Assembly (NCBI RefSeq): GCF_000526995.1 | Contig: NZ_AZUI01000001.1 | Coordinates: 2,108,001 to 2,172,000 of the forward strand | Direction of reading: 5' to 3' | DNA length: 64,000 bases | Origin: Lacrimispora indolis DSM 755 | GTDB lineage: Bacteria; Bacillota; Clostridia; Lachnospirales; Lachnospiraceae | In this document: positions 41,542 through 50,345 of the stretch, piece by piece | Layout: the number at the start of each line of letters is the position of its first letter | Numbering within the stretch: position 1 is the first letter of the stretch | Made by a program: the position numbers and the translations under genes | The notes under the pieces: model-generated | The model's database searches: none | What the model was told of the DNA's origin: nothing | The model's input: only the letters and a program-made list of their open reading frames with translations

Positions 41542-42099
41542 TTATTCGTTTATCAGCTGATCAATCCCCTTGAAATCAATATACAGATTTTCATAAATAT
41601 TCACTTTTATAACAGCCTCAAATGGATATTGAACTGAGATGCTGTTACCCTCAAAGTAATTAACAGTCACAATACGGCGACCAGGATCTACAATCCAATA
41701 TTCACGGACTCCATAATTTTTATAGTAATACAACTTTTTAATATAATCATCAGAAGGATTTCCAGGGGATACGATTTCTATAATAAAATCGGGTGCGCCG
41801 TTGTATCGCTTTCCATCCAGTTTATCCCTATCGCAGACAATGATAATATCAGGCTGCACAATTGTAAGAGGGTTATCATTCAGTTTTACATCAAATGGAG
41901 CGGAATATGTCTTACAAGTCCCCTTTTTTTGTTTGATATAATCCGTCAGGGTATATAGAAGTTCTCTTGATATCTCCTGGTGTATCTGTGAAGGACTGGC
42001 CATGTATTGAATTTGCCCATCAAAAATCTCTGCTCTGATATCATGGGGCAGAGCCTCATATTCCTCTATAGTAGTCAGACGCTGTTGCGATAATGGCAT
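41542..42099 (-). CDS. Uma2-family (DUF820) putative nuclease
   Basis: 185 residues with the PD-(D/E)xK-like core: MASPSQIHQEISRELLY, then VQPDIIIVCD, PDFIIEIVSPG and YKNYGVREYWIVDP, the Uma2 signature. Reverse strand; ATG 42099 with AGGAAGTG upstream is favoured over an earlier in-frame ATG at 42132. Such genes are common, often multicopy, in cyanobacteria and Clostridia, with unknown natural role (restriction-like endonuclease fold). Confidence 0.88.
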   Translation of the reverse strand: MPLSQQRLTTIEEYEALPHDIRAEIFDGQIQYMASPSQIHQEISRELLYTLTDYIKQKKGTCKTYSAPFDVKLNDNPLTIVQPDIIIVCDRDKLDGKRYNGAPDFIIEIVSPGNPSDDYIKKLYYYKNYGVREYWIVDPGRRIVTVNYFEGNSISVQYPFEAVIKVNIYENLYIDFKGIDQLINE

Positions 42100-42139
42100 G
42101 ATAACACTTCCTTTCCTGGTACGATAGCGCACTGCTATC

Positions 42140-42798
42140 CAATCGTTTCTGTCTTTTATATTTTTAATAAACCATTGCTATTTTAATTTTCATATACCAA
42201 TAAAAAAATTATAAGAGAATCGGCTATCTCCTACAAGGGGCTGGCTAATAAAAAGATAGAATTGGCACCGTTCAAACCGTCCAAAGTTTACATGGATGGC
42301 TTTTCTATCCCTGTTTCCAAGGTTTCAGAAAGATTTAATTGCGATTATTGAATATAAAGGTAAGAAATTCAACACTCTTGCAGTGAAACATTTATCCCTT
42401 ACCATGATAGTATCATACCCTACTCAGCCATGCAACATGTTCCAATCCATAGGTATGGTAAAAGCATATATAAATATACGAAAGAGTAATAACATTCTTA
42501 AATATCTATAAACGGGGAAAATATCATTAAAATGGTTTTCATTAAATGGTTAAATTAGGTTCCCTATTTTTATAAATGGAAATAAATATATCAAATATCT
42601 CAAATAATAGGATTGTTAAGTGAGATTTTTAATAAAGATTTTTTTAAAACGTGTATCTTCCAAATTGTAACTATCTGAATTACTGGAATACTTCAAAATT
42701 AGATTAAGGGTTTAAGAGAGAGTTAAAATAGGCTAATATTAGTCTGTTTAATTGCAGAAAATTATTTACATATACATAGCTGTTATGTCTTATACAGG
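42140..42798. other. AT-rich stretch without a convincing gene
   Basis: 660 bp, strongly AT-rich and rich in stops. A stretch from 42187 to 42351 is open for 54 codons and reads like protein (PFKPSKVYMDGFSIPVSKVS) but has no start codon before its middle and no ribosome site, so it may be the tail of a decayed gene. A further ORF at 42296-42511 in another frame lacks coding character. No tRNA or repeat seen. Confidence 0.5.
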
Positions 42799-42894
42799 TT
42801 GCCAGTTATGTTGAATTATAGTAGAATATTAACATGGAACAATCGTGTTGCCGGGTGTGTTGTCCTTCATTCCATAAGAATGGAGGTGATGTCT

Positions 42895-42990
42895 ATGAAA
42901 AATCAAAATAATTTTGATTTTAAGGATTTATTGACCTTTGGCCTTTTCCTTTTAGCATTACTTACATTCGTTTTTACATTTTGTAAGTAG
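42895..42990 (+). CDS. Holin-like toxin peptide, probable type I toxin, 31 aa
   Basis: MKNQNNFDFKDLLTFGLFLL followed by ALLTFVFTFCK: a short polar start and one transmembrane helix with the FGLFxLxLLTFV phrase of the putative holin-like toxin family (TxpA/BsrG relatives). GGAGGTGAT sits 6 bases before the ATG. Hairpins with terminator character follow at 43006-43036 and 43058-43089. In such loci an antisense RNA from the opposite strand acts as antitoxin; that RNA is inferred. Confidence 0.7.
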   Translation: MKNQNNFDFKDLLTFGLFLLALLTFVFTFCK

Positions 42991-43005
42991 CCATACATAG
43001 AAAAA

Positions 43006-43089
43006 CCACCCTGATACTTGGCAGTTGAGAGGGTGGAATTTCTGCTTCTATAACGGTCAACCACCTTGTGGGCGGTTGTTCCTTTTCTA
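43006..43089 (+). terminator. Two hairpins downstream of the toxin peptide
   Basis: CCACCCT (43006-43012) pairs with AGGGTGG (43030-43036); CAACCACC (43058-43065) pairs with GGCGGTTG (43071-43078), followed by TTCCTTTTC. The second is a plausible terminator, possibly two-way, for toxin mRNA and antisense RNA. Confidence 0.6.
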
Positions 43090-43145
43090 ACTGTATTGTA
43101 GCATAATACACATAAAAAATCAACATTCCATTTTAGGAGGAAATT

Positions 43146-43526
43146 ATGTTTTTCATATGCGGCATGAGCCAGGGAAAGAAACTATTGGATTACACCAAAA
43201 CAGTAATATGCGGTCTGTGCGGAGGCTACGGCAGGTACCAGGTATTTATGACCTACAGCTATTTCAGCATTTTTTTCATTCCCATTATAAAATGGGACCG
43301 GCATTACTACGTACAAATGTCCTGCTGTAATACCATTTACGAGTTGGACCCGGAAAAAGGGAAAAGACTGAGCCGCAGGGAGTCCGTGGAAATCAGTGAG
43401 CAGGATTTGACTCTGGTGCAGTCTGGCCACAGGACCTCAGACTGGAACCGGAAGCAATGTTCCCACTGCGGATACGAAACAACAGAAGATTTTGAATACT
43501 GCCCCAAATGCGGACAGCGGTTTTAA
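43146..43526 (+). CDS. Zinc-ribbon domain protein, 126 aa
   Basis: Starts MFFICGMSQGKKLLDYTKTV, has a CGLCGGYG motif near residue 22, a hydrophobic middle (SYFSIFFIPIIKWDRHYYV) and a C-terminal zinc ribbon CSHCGYETTEDFEYCPKCG. Such proteins are frequent in Firmicutes and function is not known. AGGAGGAAATT precedes ATG 43146. It shares an operon with the EFR1 ferredoxin 17 bases downstream. Confidence 0.8.
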   Translation: MFFICGMSQGKKLLDYTKTVICGLCGGYGRYQVFMTYSYFSIFFIPIIKWDRHYYVQMSCCNTIYELDPEKGKRLSRRESVEISEQDLTLVQSGHRTSDWNRKQCSHCGYETTEDFEYCPKCGQRF

Positions 43527-43543
43527 GAAGGAGGAAAGAAGGT

Positions 43544-44338
43544 ATGGAGATTAAAAAGGTAACCTCCGTATATTTTAGTCCAACAGGAGGCACGAAAAAG
43601 GTCTCCGCCTTTTTGGCAGAAGCCCTTGGATTCAGCATGGAAGATATGGATATCACTGATTATGAGGCAGGAAGAGAACCCGAATTTTTTAGCCCTGATG
43701 AATTAGTCATTTTTTCAGTCCCAGTATACGTAGGCCGCGTTCCGTCCGCAGCGGCAGAAAAAATCAGGAGATTCCATGGAAATAGCACTCCTGCCATTGT
43801 AATGGCAGTCTATGGAAACCGGGATTATGAGGATGCCCTATTAGAGCTTAAGGATCTGGTATCTGCTAACGGTTTTATTCCCGCAGCAGCCATATCAGCC
43901 GTAGCAGAACATTCCATCATGCGCCACTATGCCGCGGGACGGCCGGATGAAACAGATGAAGGAAAGATAAAGAATTTTGGAGAAACCATCCTTAAAAGCT
44001 TTCATAACATAGAAACCACCATAGAAATACCAGACTTTCCTGTCAAAGGAAATCCGGATTACCGAAAGTCCAATGGAGTCCTTCTAAAACCGGCAGCAGG
44101 AGAGGCATGCACCGGTTGCGGTATTTGCTCCATAAAATGCCCTGTCCACGCCATTCCGGGCGAGGCTCCGTCCGAAACCGACGAAGAAACGTGCATCTCC
44201 TGTATGCGCTGCATCTCCGTCTGTCCGGTGGGAGCCAGAAATTTAGACCAGTCAAAGGTATCCAGGCTCTCCCAGGCTCTTGCAGAAGAGTTTAAAGAGA
44301 GGAAGGAGAGCGAGCTGTTCCTGTTTCAACCTAAATAA
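43544..44338 (+). CDS. EFR1-type protein: flavodoxin-like domain plus two [4Fe-4S] clusters
   Basis: 264 residues. N-terminal flavodoxin-like FMN site SVYFSPTGGTKKVSAFLAEA and a C-terminal bacterial ferredoxin with CTGCGICSIKC (Cys189, 192, 195, 199) and CISCMRCISVC (Cys217, 220, 223, 227). EFR1 proteins transfer electrons between flavins and Fe-S clusters in anaerobes. ATG 43544 with AAGGAGGAAAG upstream. Its 3' end overlaps that of the converging nitroreductase gene by eight bases. Confidence 0.9.
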   Translation: MEIKKVTSVYFSPTGGTKKVSAFLAEALGFSMEDMDITDYEAGREPEFFSPDELVIFSVPVYVGRVPSAAAEKIRRFHGNSTPAIVMAVYGNRDYEDALLELKDLVSANGFIPAAAISAVAEHSIMRHYAAGRPDETDEGKIKNFGETILKSFHNIETTIEIPDFPVKGNPDYRKSNGVLLKPAAGEACTGCGICSIKCPVHAIPGEAPSETDEETCISCMRCISVCPVGARNLDQSKVSRLSQALAEEFKERKESELFLFQPK

Positions 44339-44900
44339 TAATATCATCAAGAGCTCTTTTGGGAACGTAATGTACCTGATTCTCATCCCGGTAATAGTGG
44401 GTATCCCCATTCGCCTTAACAGGAACCATGACCACCTCTTCTTTAGGCTTTCCTAGAGCAAGAACTAAGTCTACGGAATACCTGGAAGTATCAATGGAGA
44501 GGGCTTCTGCCAAATGATTTCTCTGGACACTGGCCAACATGCATCCGCCGTATCCCTTTTCCACGGCTCCAAGCATGATGGTCTGAGCGGCGATCCCGTC
44601 ATCATACAGCTTGTTTTTCCCAAGGGACAAGTCGCATAAAATGATGATGTAGGCAGAAGGGCGTTCCCCTTCTTTTGGTCCGTCCCAGTCCGGCAAAGCG
44701 CCCGCCCAGCTTAAGGTCGGGTATACCTTGGAGGTTTCCTCGGGAGTGTTGCACAGCCTGTACTTCAGGGCCTGGGAATTGGCTGTTGAGGCGGTGAGCC
44801 GGGCTAAATCAACCAGATCTTTTAAGTCATCCATGGAAATGGTTTCTGCCTCATAAAAGCGGCGGAAGGTACGGCATTTGGTAACCAGTTCTTTCAACAT
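44331..44900 (-). CDS. Nitroreductase-family FMN oxidoreductase
   Basis: 189 residues. KCRTFRRFYEAETI is the FMN-phosphate-binding Arg region; LARLTASTANSQALKYR, DGIAAQTIMLGAVEKGYGG and LALGKPKEE are standard nitroreductase motifs. Reverse strand; ATG 44900 behind CAGGAGGAATTTT. Reduces nitro or quinone compounds with NAD(P)H in general; substrate unknown. Convergent overlap with the EFR1 gene raises antisense interference. Confidence 0.88.
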   Translation of the reverse strand: MLKELVTKCRTFRRFYEAETISMDDLKDLVDLARLTASTANSQALKYRLCNTPEETSKVYPTLSWAGALPDWDGPKEGERPSAYIIILCDLSLGKNKLYDDGIAAQTIMLGAVEKGYGGCMLASVQRNHLAEALSIDTSRYSVDLVLALGKPKEEVVMVPVKANGDTHYYRDENQVHYVPKRALDDIII

Positions 44901-45010
44901 ATAAAATTCCTCCTGTTTTGTTTGTATTATTATCCGTTTGCTTATCTTAAAAGTATAGCAGGTATTGGCTTGATCTGCAATGGACATGGGAAAGGAAGGG
45001 AGAGATTATA

Positions 45011-45337
45011 ATGAAAACCAGGGCAGAATTAATTACTTATTGCTTAGGCTATCCTGAGGTTTACGAAGATTACCCTTTTCATGACCACCAGTGGACCGTT
45101 ATCCGGCACAAAAAAAACAGAAAGGTATTTGCCTGGATCTATGAACGGAATGGACTGGTCTGCATTAATTTAAAATGTGATCCGGAGTGGGTGGAATTTT
45201 GGAGAAATGCATTTTCCGGCGTGCTTCCGGGGTATCATCTGAATAAAAAATACTGGAATACCATCCTCATGGACGGATCCGTACCAGAGAAGGAGATCAA
45301 GCGGATGATAGGGGAAAGTTATGATTTAACCACATAA
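45011..45337 (+). CDS. MmcQ/YjbR-family protein, 108 aa
   Basis: Shows the family signature: YPFHDHQWTVIRHKKNRKVFA, KCDPEWVEFWR, PGYHLNKKYWNTI and DGSVPEKEI. A CyaY-like fold that may bind DNA. Divergent from the nitroreductase; the intervening 110 bp hold both promoters. GGGAGAGATT precedes the ATG. Confidence 0.88.
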   Translation: MKTRAELITYCLGYPEVYEDYPFHDHQWTVIRHKKNRKVFAWIYERNGLVCINLKCDPEWVEFWRNAFSGVLPGYHLNKKYWNTILMDGSVPEKEIKRMIGESYDLTT

Positions 45338-45562
45338 TTGTCTTGTTTTGTCGAACAAACTGTGGTAAAAACTAACAAAAATATTTTTGTTTTTCGAATG
45401 ATTATTGTGATGTTTTTGGAGTGGACAAATTTGGAATGATCGATATAAAAAAAATTCAAGAGTATAATTTCATAATTTAAAGCTATACTTCTCCCCCGTC
45501 AATTGTCATTAGTTTTAAGATTTTACTTGATTACAAGTGTAGTAAATGGCAAAATGGGAACA

Positions 45563-45591
45563 TTGACTTTATTTTCTTAAGGTGCTAAACT
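45563..45591 (+). promoter_or_regulatory. SigA-type promoter of lipoprotein gene
   Basis: TTGACT (45563-45568) and TAAACT (45586-45591), 17 bp apart, in the 344-bp gene-free region 45338-45681. The rest of that region is AT-rich without a gene. Confidence 0.55.
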
Positions 45592-45681
45592 GGGACTCGG
45601 CTTCAGGGACATAGGACAACATGGAGCCGCGGCATACAAAAGAACAATAACACCTATGTAGTCGCAAGGAGGAGAATTATT

Positions 45682-45984
45682 ATGAAATTAACAGCAAAGA
45701 AACTGGTACTTACAGGAGCAGCCGTATTAACTATGGCATCCATCTCTGCATGTGGCAGCACCAAGGAAGCTGAAACAACAGCAGCTACCGAGGCATCCAT
45801 CACAACAGAAGCAGCAACAGAAGAAGCTACAACTGCAAAAGAGTCAGAGGAAGTTGTAGATGAGTCCAAGACAGAAGAAGTTTCCTTAGACGAGTCTTCC
45901 GAAGAAGAAAACAGCGAAGATGCAGCAGCAGATGATGTAGAAACAGAGTCTGCAGAAGTTGAATCCACAAAGGCTGCAAATTAA
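45682..45984 (+). CDS. Low-complexity acidic lipoprotein, 100 aa
   Basis: MKLTAKKLVLTGAAVLTMAS ending in the lipobox SISAC gives a lipoprotein signal with Cys24. The mature 76 residues are almost only Ala, Thr, Glu, Ser, Asp and Val, in repeats such as TEEATTAKESEE and DESKTEEVSLDESS. No domain; probably an extended, negatively charged surface protein. CAAGGAGGAG precedes the ATG and a terminator follows. Confidence 0.8.
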   Translation: MKLTAKKLVLTGAAVLTMASISACGSTKEAETTAATEASITTEAATEEATTAKESEEVVDESKTEEVSLDESSEEENSEDAAADDVETESAEVESTKAAN

Positions 45985-46090
45985 TCGGTCAGATTACCGG
46001 TTCGGTCAGGAATGTTAAATTTCCGGGGCAGGGACAATTGTCTAATGTCTTATAGTTAATAATTGATTTTACGCAGGTCCTTGCTTTCCA

Positions 46091-46130
46091 GGACAGAGTT
46101 TTGGGAAATTTCCAACTCTGTCCTTTTTTT
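46091..46130 (+). terminator. Terminator after lipoprotein gene
   Basis: GGACAGAGTT (46091-46100) pairs with AACTCTGTCC (46114-46123), followed by seven T. Confidence 0.92.
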
Positions 46131-46198
46131 GTAGAAATGATATGAATGAACAGCAAAAACTGGCGGTAATTAAAGCAGAAAGCCTTCTGATTTTTATT

Positions 46199-47485
46199 TT
46201 AGAATTTTACCAGACTATCGATCTCCACCGGCAATCCGGAAGCAATTGATTTATTTGCCGCCACTCCGGTTAATATTGACATTGCTCCGTCAATATGAGA
46301 TGCGGCCCGATGGAATGGATCTGGCTCAGGGTTGCCGAATATATCATTCAGCAGGACCGGATCACCGCCTCCATGACCACCGGCACCTTCTGCCACTTCC
46401 ACTTCGTAAGGCTTTCCGAACATCGGATAAACCATCAATGACTTTCCGGTCAATGCCCCTTCGTCTGCTTTGTCTCCACCTGCATTGATATAAGACTTTT
46501 CCACTGCTTTCATTTCAATCCGGCCTTTGCTGCCATTAAAGACCACTTGAAAGCCCTCCCAAGGCATGTAAGCATTGAGGGAATAGGTGAGAATCGCTCC
46601 GTTTTTATATTTTACCGTTACGCCCATGGTATCTTCAATGGAGATGTCGTCAGCAAAGACACTGCGGTCACGAATATACCCGCTGTCTGTTTCCGCTTTC
46701 AGATAAAGTTCCCGCAGATCCTCATTGCTTTCCAGATCGATCGCAAAGGGATCGCCTTTTGCAGCATCACTTCCATGACAGCGGTAATAAAAATTAGTTT
46801 CCCCTCTTTTCTCGGCATTTTTCATACCGTAGAAATTCAGCTCACCAAATGCAAATACAGTTTTAGGCTTGCTGTCAATCCAGAAATTAACCAGATCAAA
46901 ATGATGCGTTGATTTATGAACCAGGAGACCGCCGCTGTTGTATTTGTTACGATGCCATCTGCGGAAATAGTCGGCTCCATGCTGGGTATTCAAAAGCCAT
47001 TCAAAGTGTACTGAAAATACGTCACCGATCACTCCGTCACGGATCAGCTCCCTGATCTTAGTATTGTGCGGGGCATAGCGGTAATTAAAGGTGACCCGCA
47101 GTTCCTTTTTTGTTTTTTTCTGGGTATCTATGATTGCCTGTGCCTTATCCTCATCAATTGTCATTGGCTTTTCAGAAATTACATTGTAACCTTTTTCCAT
47201 TGCCCGGATAATGTAATCATGGTGTGTCCGGTCCACACTGGTCACAATAACTGCATCCGGTCTGATCTCATCAAGCATCCGGTCAAATTCCGTATAGTGA
47301 TAGGTCGGAACCCGGTCCGCCCCATGCCGCTCAGAAATAATCTTATTTGCATAGTCCATTCTGGTTTGAGAGACATCACAAAACGCCGCCATCTCACTGG
47401 TTTCTTTGTATGTAGATACAATAGCTTCATAAAAAAATCTTGCTCTTCCTCCGGTTCCTACCTGAACATATCGCTTTTTCATCAT
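46199..47485 (-). CDS. Gfo/Idh/MocA-family sugar oxidoreductase
   Basis: 428 residues, cytosolic. N-terminal Rossmann motif VGTGGRARFFYEAI for NAD(P), the catalytic EKPMTID and the His of HKSTHHFDL are present, followed by the C-terminal substrate domain. AAGGAGAAC precedes ATG 47485. It ends the leftward sugar cluster. These enzymes oxidise or epimerise sugars or their acids; a pectin- or rhamnose-derived substrate is inferred from neighbours. Confidence 0.9.
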   Translation of the reverse strand: MMKKRYVQVGTGGRARFFYEAIVSTYKETSEMAAFCDVSQTRMDYANKIISERHGADRVPTYHYTEFDRMLDEIRPDAVIVTSVDRTHHDYIIRAMEKGYNVISEKPMTIDEDKAQAIIDTQKKTKKELRVTFNYRYAPHNTKIRELIRDGVIGDVFSVHFEWLLNTQHGADYFRRWHRNKYNSGGLLVHKSTHHFDLVNFWIDSKPKTVFAFGELNFYGMKNAEKRGETNFYYRCHGSDAAKGDPFAIDLESNEDLRELYLKAETDSGYIRDRSVFADDISIEDTMGVTVKYKNGAILTYSLNAYMPWEGFQVVFNGSKGRIEMKAVEKSYINAGGDKADEGALTGKSLMVYPMFGKPYEVEVAEGAGGHGGGDPVLLNDIFGNPEPDPFHRAASHIDGAMSILTGVAANKSIASGLPVEIDSLVKF

Positions 47486-47552
47486 TAAGTTCTCCTTTTT
47501 TAATAAATTCAGCTGCCTGATCCAGATCAGCCGGTTCTTTCCTTAATGAATT

Positions 47553-49589
47553 TCAGCTTCTTTCAGCAAATGTAATATAAGAAGCATCAGGAAAGGAATA
47601 TTCACCACGGTAATTGGAAGCATTATAGTGAGGATATTTCACAGGCTGATACTGATTTTTATCCTGTTCATCCTCCTGAGTATAAATGCACAGCCGTTGA
47701 TAATCCCATACCACAATTTCATCTCGGCAGTCACCGCACAGATCAATGGCATCACAGCACATCTGGGGATGTCCGTCATCAGGAAATCTAACTGCTGCCA
47801 TTCCGTCACCATTATGTAAACCTCCTTTATCCGGATCTGCATTTAAAATGAATAAATCACTGCCATCGCCTTTCCAGTTAACCGGAACCAGGACATTGCC
47901 ATTTTGCTCGTTCTCCATTTCCCACAATGGATTGCCGAAGCAGTCATAGAAATATACTACGCCCTGATGTCCCCAGAAATTACTGACAGCCAGCTCAAAT
48001 CCCTTACGGTCAGGACAATAATTACCAACGCTGACCCGCTGAGCGTGGCCGATCTTATCCCGTGTCAGAATTTTTCCCTGAAAATCACCAATAAAAAATC
48101 CCTCGGTTCCAGATACACAGGCAAAATAACCCCTGTCACTGCCAGCCATAAATTTACCTGCAACAATTTCATCTGTATGATCTTCCTTTATTGGATAACT
48201 CCACATAGGATTCCCCTTATGATCCAGCATAATATAGCCGCACAGAAGTTCATCAAACCCGTCCCCATTTATATCAATTGCCAGCGGATAATGCCCTGTA
48301 TTCAATGGGCTCTTAAAATGCCACATCAGATTGAGCTCTGAATCAAAAGCAAAGATGCGGCAGTAGCGGTCCTTGATTAAAATATCTGACGGTCTCTCTT
48401 TGCCGGAGAAGTTGGCAATACGGATTCCATCCGGATTGATCCGGTCAAATGCATAGCTGCCAAAAGGCACACCGATCAGACTGGTGTCATCATCATCACT
48501 GAGAGGTGTCTTTATTTTCTTTTTGACAGCCCCGGTAGCTCCATCGAGAATCAGAAGCTCAAAGTTAATCCCACAGATCACCTCATCCTTACCATCACCG
48601 TCAATATCATACACCTGAAATGGCAGATCAGCTGATATTTTTCCCAGCTTTTCCGTCTGAACGGAAGGTTCTCCCCATTGCCATAAAATATTCCCCGACA
48701 GATCAATGGCGGTCAGGCAGCTGATATGGGGGTAGGCATCCCGGCTGACTCTTTTCTGCGCCTGAGCCAGAACAATATGCCACTTTTCATTCCCGGTCAG
48801 ATGCCCGAAGCGGATCTGACGGCTGGTTCCAAAATCCTTCAAATCAATACTCTTCCATAGCTTCATCCCTGGATAGTGACGCTGCACTTCCCTTTCCCGT
48901 TCCTTTTCCTGCTGTATCCGTTTCTGTATCTGTTCGTAGCCATTTTTGTCTGTTGTTACTTTTACTGATGCAAATTGGGTGGGACAATCAGCCGTAATTC
49001 CGACTTTTCCGCCTCTGGCCACCAGACCAGCCGATTGAAAAGCAATCAATTCCTGATGATCGACAAGGCACTTGACCTGATTGCCTTTGCATACAACCTG
49101 CAAGTGATACCACGTATCACAATCACTTTCAAAAGCCGCCCCGGCCAAATAATGTACTTCTTCTTTATGCCGGTGTACCAGCGAAATTTTCCCCTTCTCC
49201 ATCTGCAGAACCAGCGTATTGATGCTGTTTGCCATGCAAAAGGCCAGGCCTGCAACACCTTTGGTTGATAACCGTTTTAATCTGATTTCGCAAGTATAAT
49301 CCCGCCACTGAGGCAGTCCGGTCTGAAGCGTCGGGAACATCCGATGGGGATGATTTTTTTCAATCCGCATTTGTTCCATATAATGTGTCTTCCCGTCACC
49401 GGTAATAATCCAGGTAGGCCCGGTTCCGTTATAGCTGTAATTGCATACCTGGTCAACCCACTTCCCTGCATACCCGTTCTGGCTGACCAGCTGATACTCA
49501 CCCATTGCGGAATGGTCCGGGTCATAGGGAAATTCCCCGATTTTGAAACCGGAAAAATCATCATAAAATAATATCACTTCCTGTTCCAT
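47553..49589 (-). CDS. FG-GAP/propeller protein resembling rhamnogalacturonan lyase, with LamG-like front
   Basis: 678 residues without a signal peptide. Residues 1-220 form a concanavalin/LamG-like jelly roll (WYHLQVVCKGNQVKCLVDHQ). From residue 260 come FG-GAP-type repeats with calcium loops DIDGDGKDEVICG and DINGDGFDELLCGYI, as in the beta-propellers of PL11 rhamnogalacturonan lyases, and an end PVKYPHYNASNYRGEYSFP. It starts seven bases upstream of the response regulator end, in the same operon. Likely a cytoplasmic polysaccharide lyase or ligand-binding protein; catalytic residues are not identifiable with certainty. Confidence 0.72.
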   Translation of the reverse strand: MEQEVILFYDDFSGFKIGEFPYDPDHSAMGEYQLVSQNGYAGKWVDQVCNYSYNGTGPTWIITGDGKTHYMEQMRIEKNHPHRMFPTLQTGLPQWRDYTCEIRLKRLSTKGVAGLAFCMANSINTLVLQMEKGKISLVHRHKEEVHYLAGAAFESDCDTWYHLQVVCKGNQVKCLVDHQELIAFQSAGLVARGGKVGITADCPTQFASVKVTTDKNGYEQIQKRIQQEKEREREVQRHYPGMKLWKSIDLKDFGTSRQIRFGHLTGNEKWHIVLAQAQKRVSRDAYPHISCLTAIDLSGNILWQWGEPSVQTEKLGKISADLPFQVYDIDGDGKDEVICGINFELLILDGATGAVKKKIKTPLSDDDDTSLIGVPFGSYAFDRINPDGIRIANFSGKERPSDILIKDRYCRIFAFDSELNLMWHFKSPLNTGHYPLAIDINGDGFDELLCGYIMLDHKGNPMWSYPIKEDHTDEIVAGKFMAGSDRGYFACVSGTEGFFIGDFQGKILTRDKIGHAQRVSVGNYCPDRKGFELAVSNFWGHQGVVYFYDCFGNPLWEMENEQNGNVLVPVNWKGDGSDLFILNADPDKGGLHNGDGMAAVRFPDDGHPQMCCDAIDLCGDCRDEIVVWDYQRLCIYTQEDEQDKNQYQPVKYPHYNASNYRGEYSFPDASYITFAERS

Positions 49590-49595
49590 ATTTTT

Positions 49596-50345
49596 TTATC
49601 CCTTTCTGTTTTTATATTCCTGAGGTGTAACTCCGGTAATGCTCTTAAATAAGGTTGAAAAATACTGCACACTGCTGTATCCCAGGGTTGACGATATCTC
49701 ATATATTCGCATATTCGAGGTGGTTAAAAACACTTTTGCCCGCTCCACCTTAATCTGTTTTACATACTCAATAAATGAAATTCCCATTTCTTCTTTAAAA
49801 TAGCGGCTGAAATAGGAGGGATTCATATTCATGAATTCAGCAACATCAGTCATGGTAAACGGAGTATCTATTTTCTCCTTCATGTAATGAAGGCTCCGTT
49901 CGATGGGGGTGAGCAGAACCGGATTTAAGGTTTTCTGCACAGATTCCAGGGCCTGTTTCGCTTCTAGAACACTTTTTCGTTTATCCCTGGCATTTAAGAC
50001 CTGCTCGATCACTTCAGATTTTAGAACCGGCTTGGTCACAAAACTGTTTACCCCCAGTTCAATAGCCCTTTTCGCATATTCAAATTCCTGATAAGCCGTA
50101 ATGACAACACACTGTAAGTCAGGAAGCTTCTGTTTTAGACATTGAATCGCAGTCAGGCCATCCATGCCCGGCATTCGGATATCAGTCAATAAAAGGTCAG
50201 CCTGATGTTCCAGTGCAGCCTTGACCATCTGTTCACCGTCTTCTGCCTTAGCCGCCACGCAGATTCCATATTCCTCCCATGGAATGGTATCCGCAATCCC
50301 GTCCAGCACGCTGCGTTCGTCATCTGCGACAATCAACTTGTACAT
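49596..50345 (-). CDS. AraC-type response regulator (YesN-like)
   Basis: 249 residues. Receiver domain with Asp8/Asp9 and phospho-acceptor Asp55 in LLLTDIRMPG, Lys in VTKPV; C-terminal AraC domain with two HTHs (FTMTDVAEFMNMNPSYFSRYFKEEMG and IYEISSTLGYSSVQYFSTLFK are the recognition regions). It overlaps the kinase gene by 13 bases. It should activate the transporter genes when the kinase senses sugar; direct repeats upstream of the transporter promoter are a likely target. Confidence 0.93.
   Translation of the reverse strand: MYKLIVADDERSVLDGIADTIPWEEYGICVAAKAEDGEQMVKAALEHQADLLLTDIRMPGMDGLTAIQCLKQKLPDLQCVVITAYQEFEYAKRAIELGVNSFVTKPVLKSEVIEQVLNARDKRKSVLEAKQALESVQKTLNPVLLTPIERSLHYMKEKIDTPFTMTDVAEFMNMNPSYFSRYFKEEMGISFIEYVKQIKVERAKVFLTTSNMRIYEISSTLGYSSVQYFSTLFKSITGVTPQEYKNRKG

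Noticed and set aside
42296..42511. 71-aa rightward ORF
   Set aside because: No ribosome site, poor codon pattern, lies in an AT-rich gene desert.
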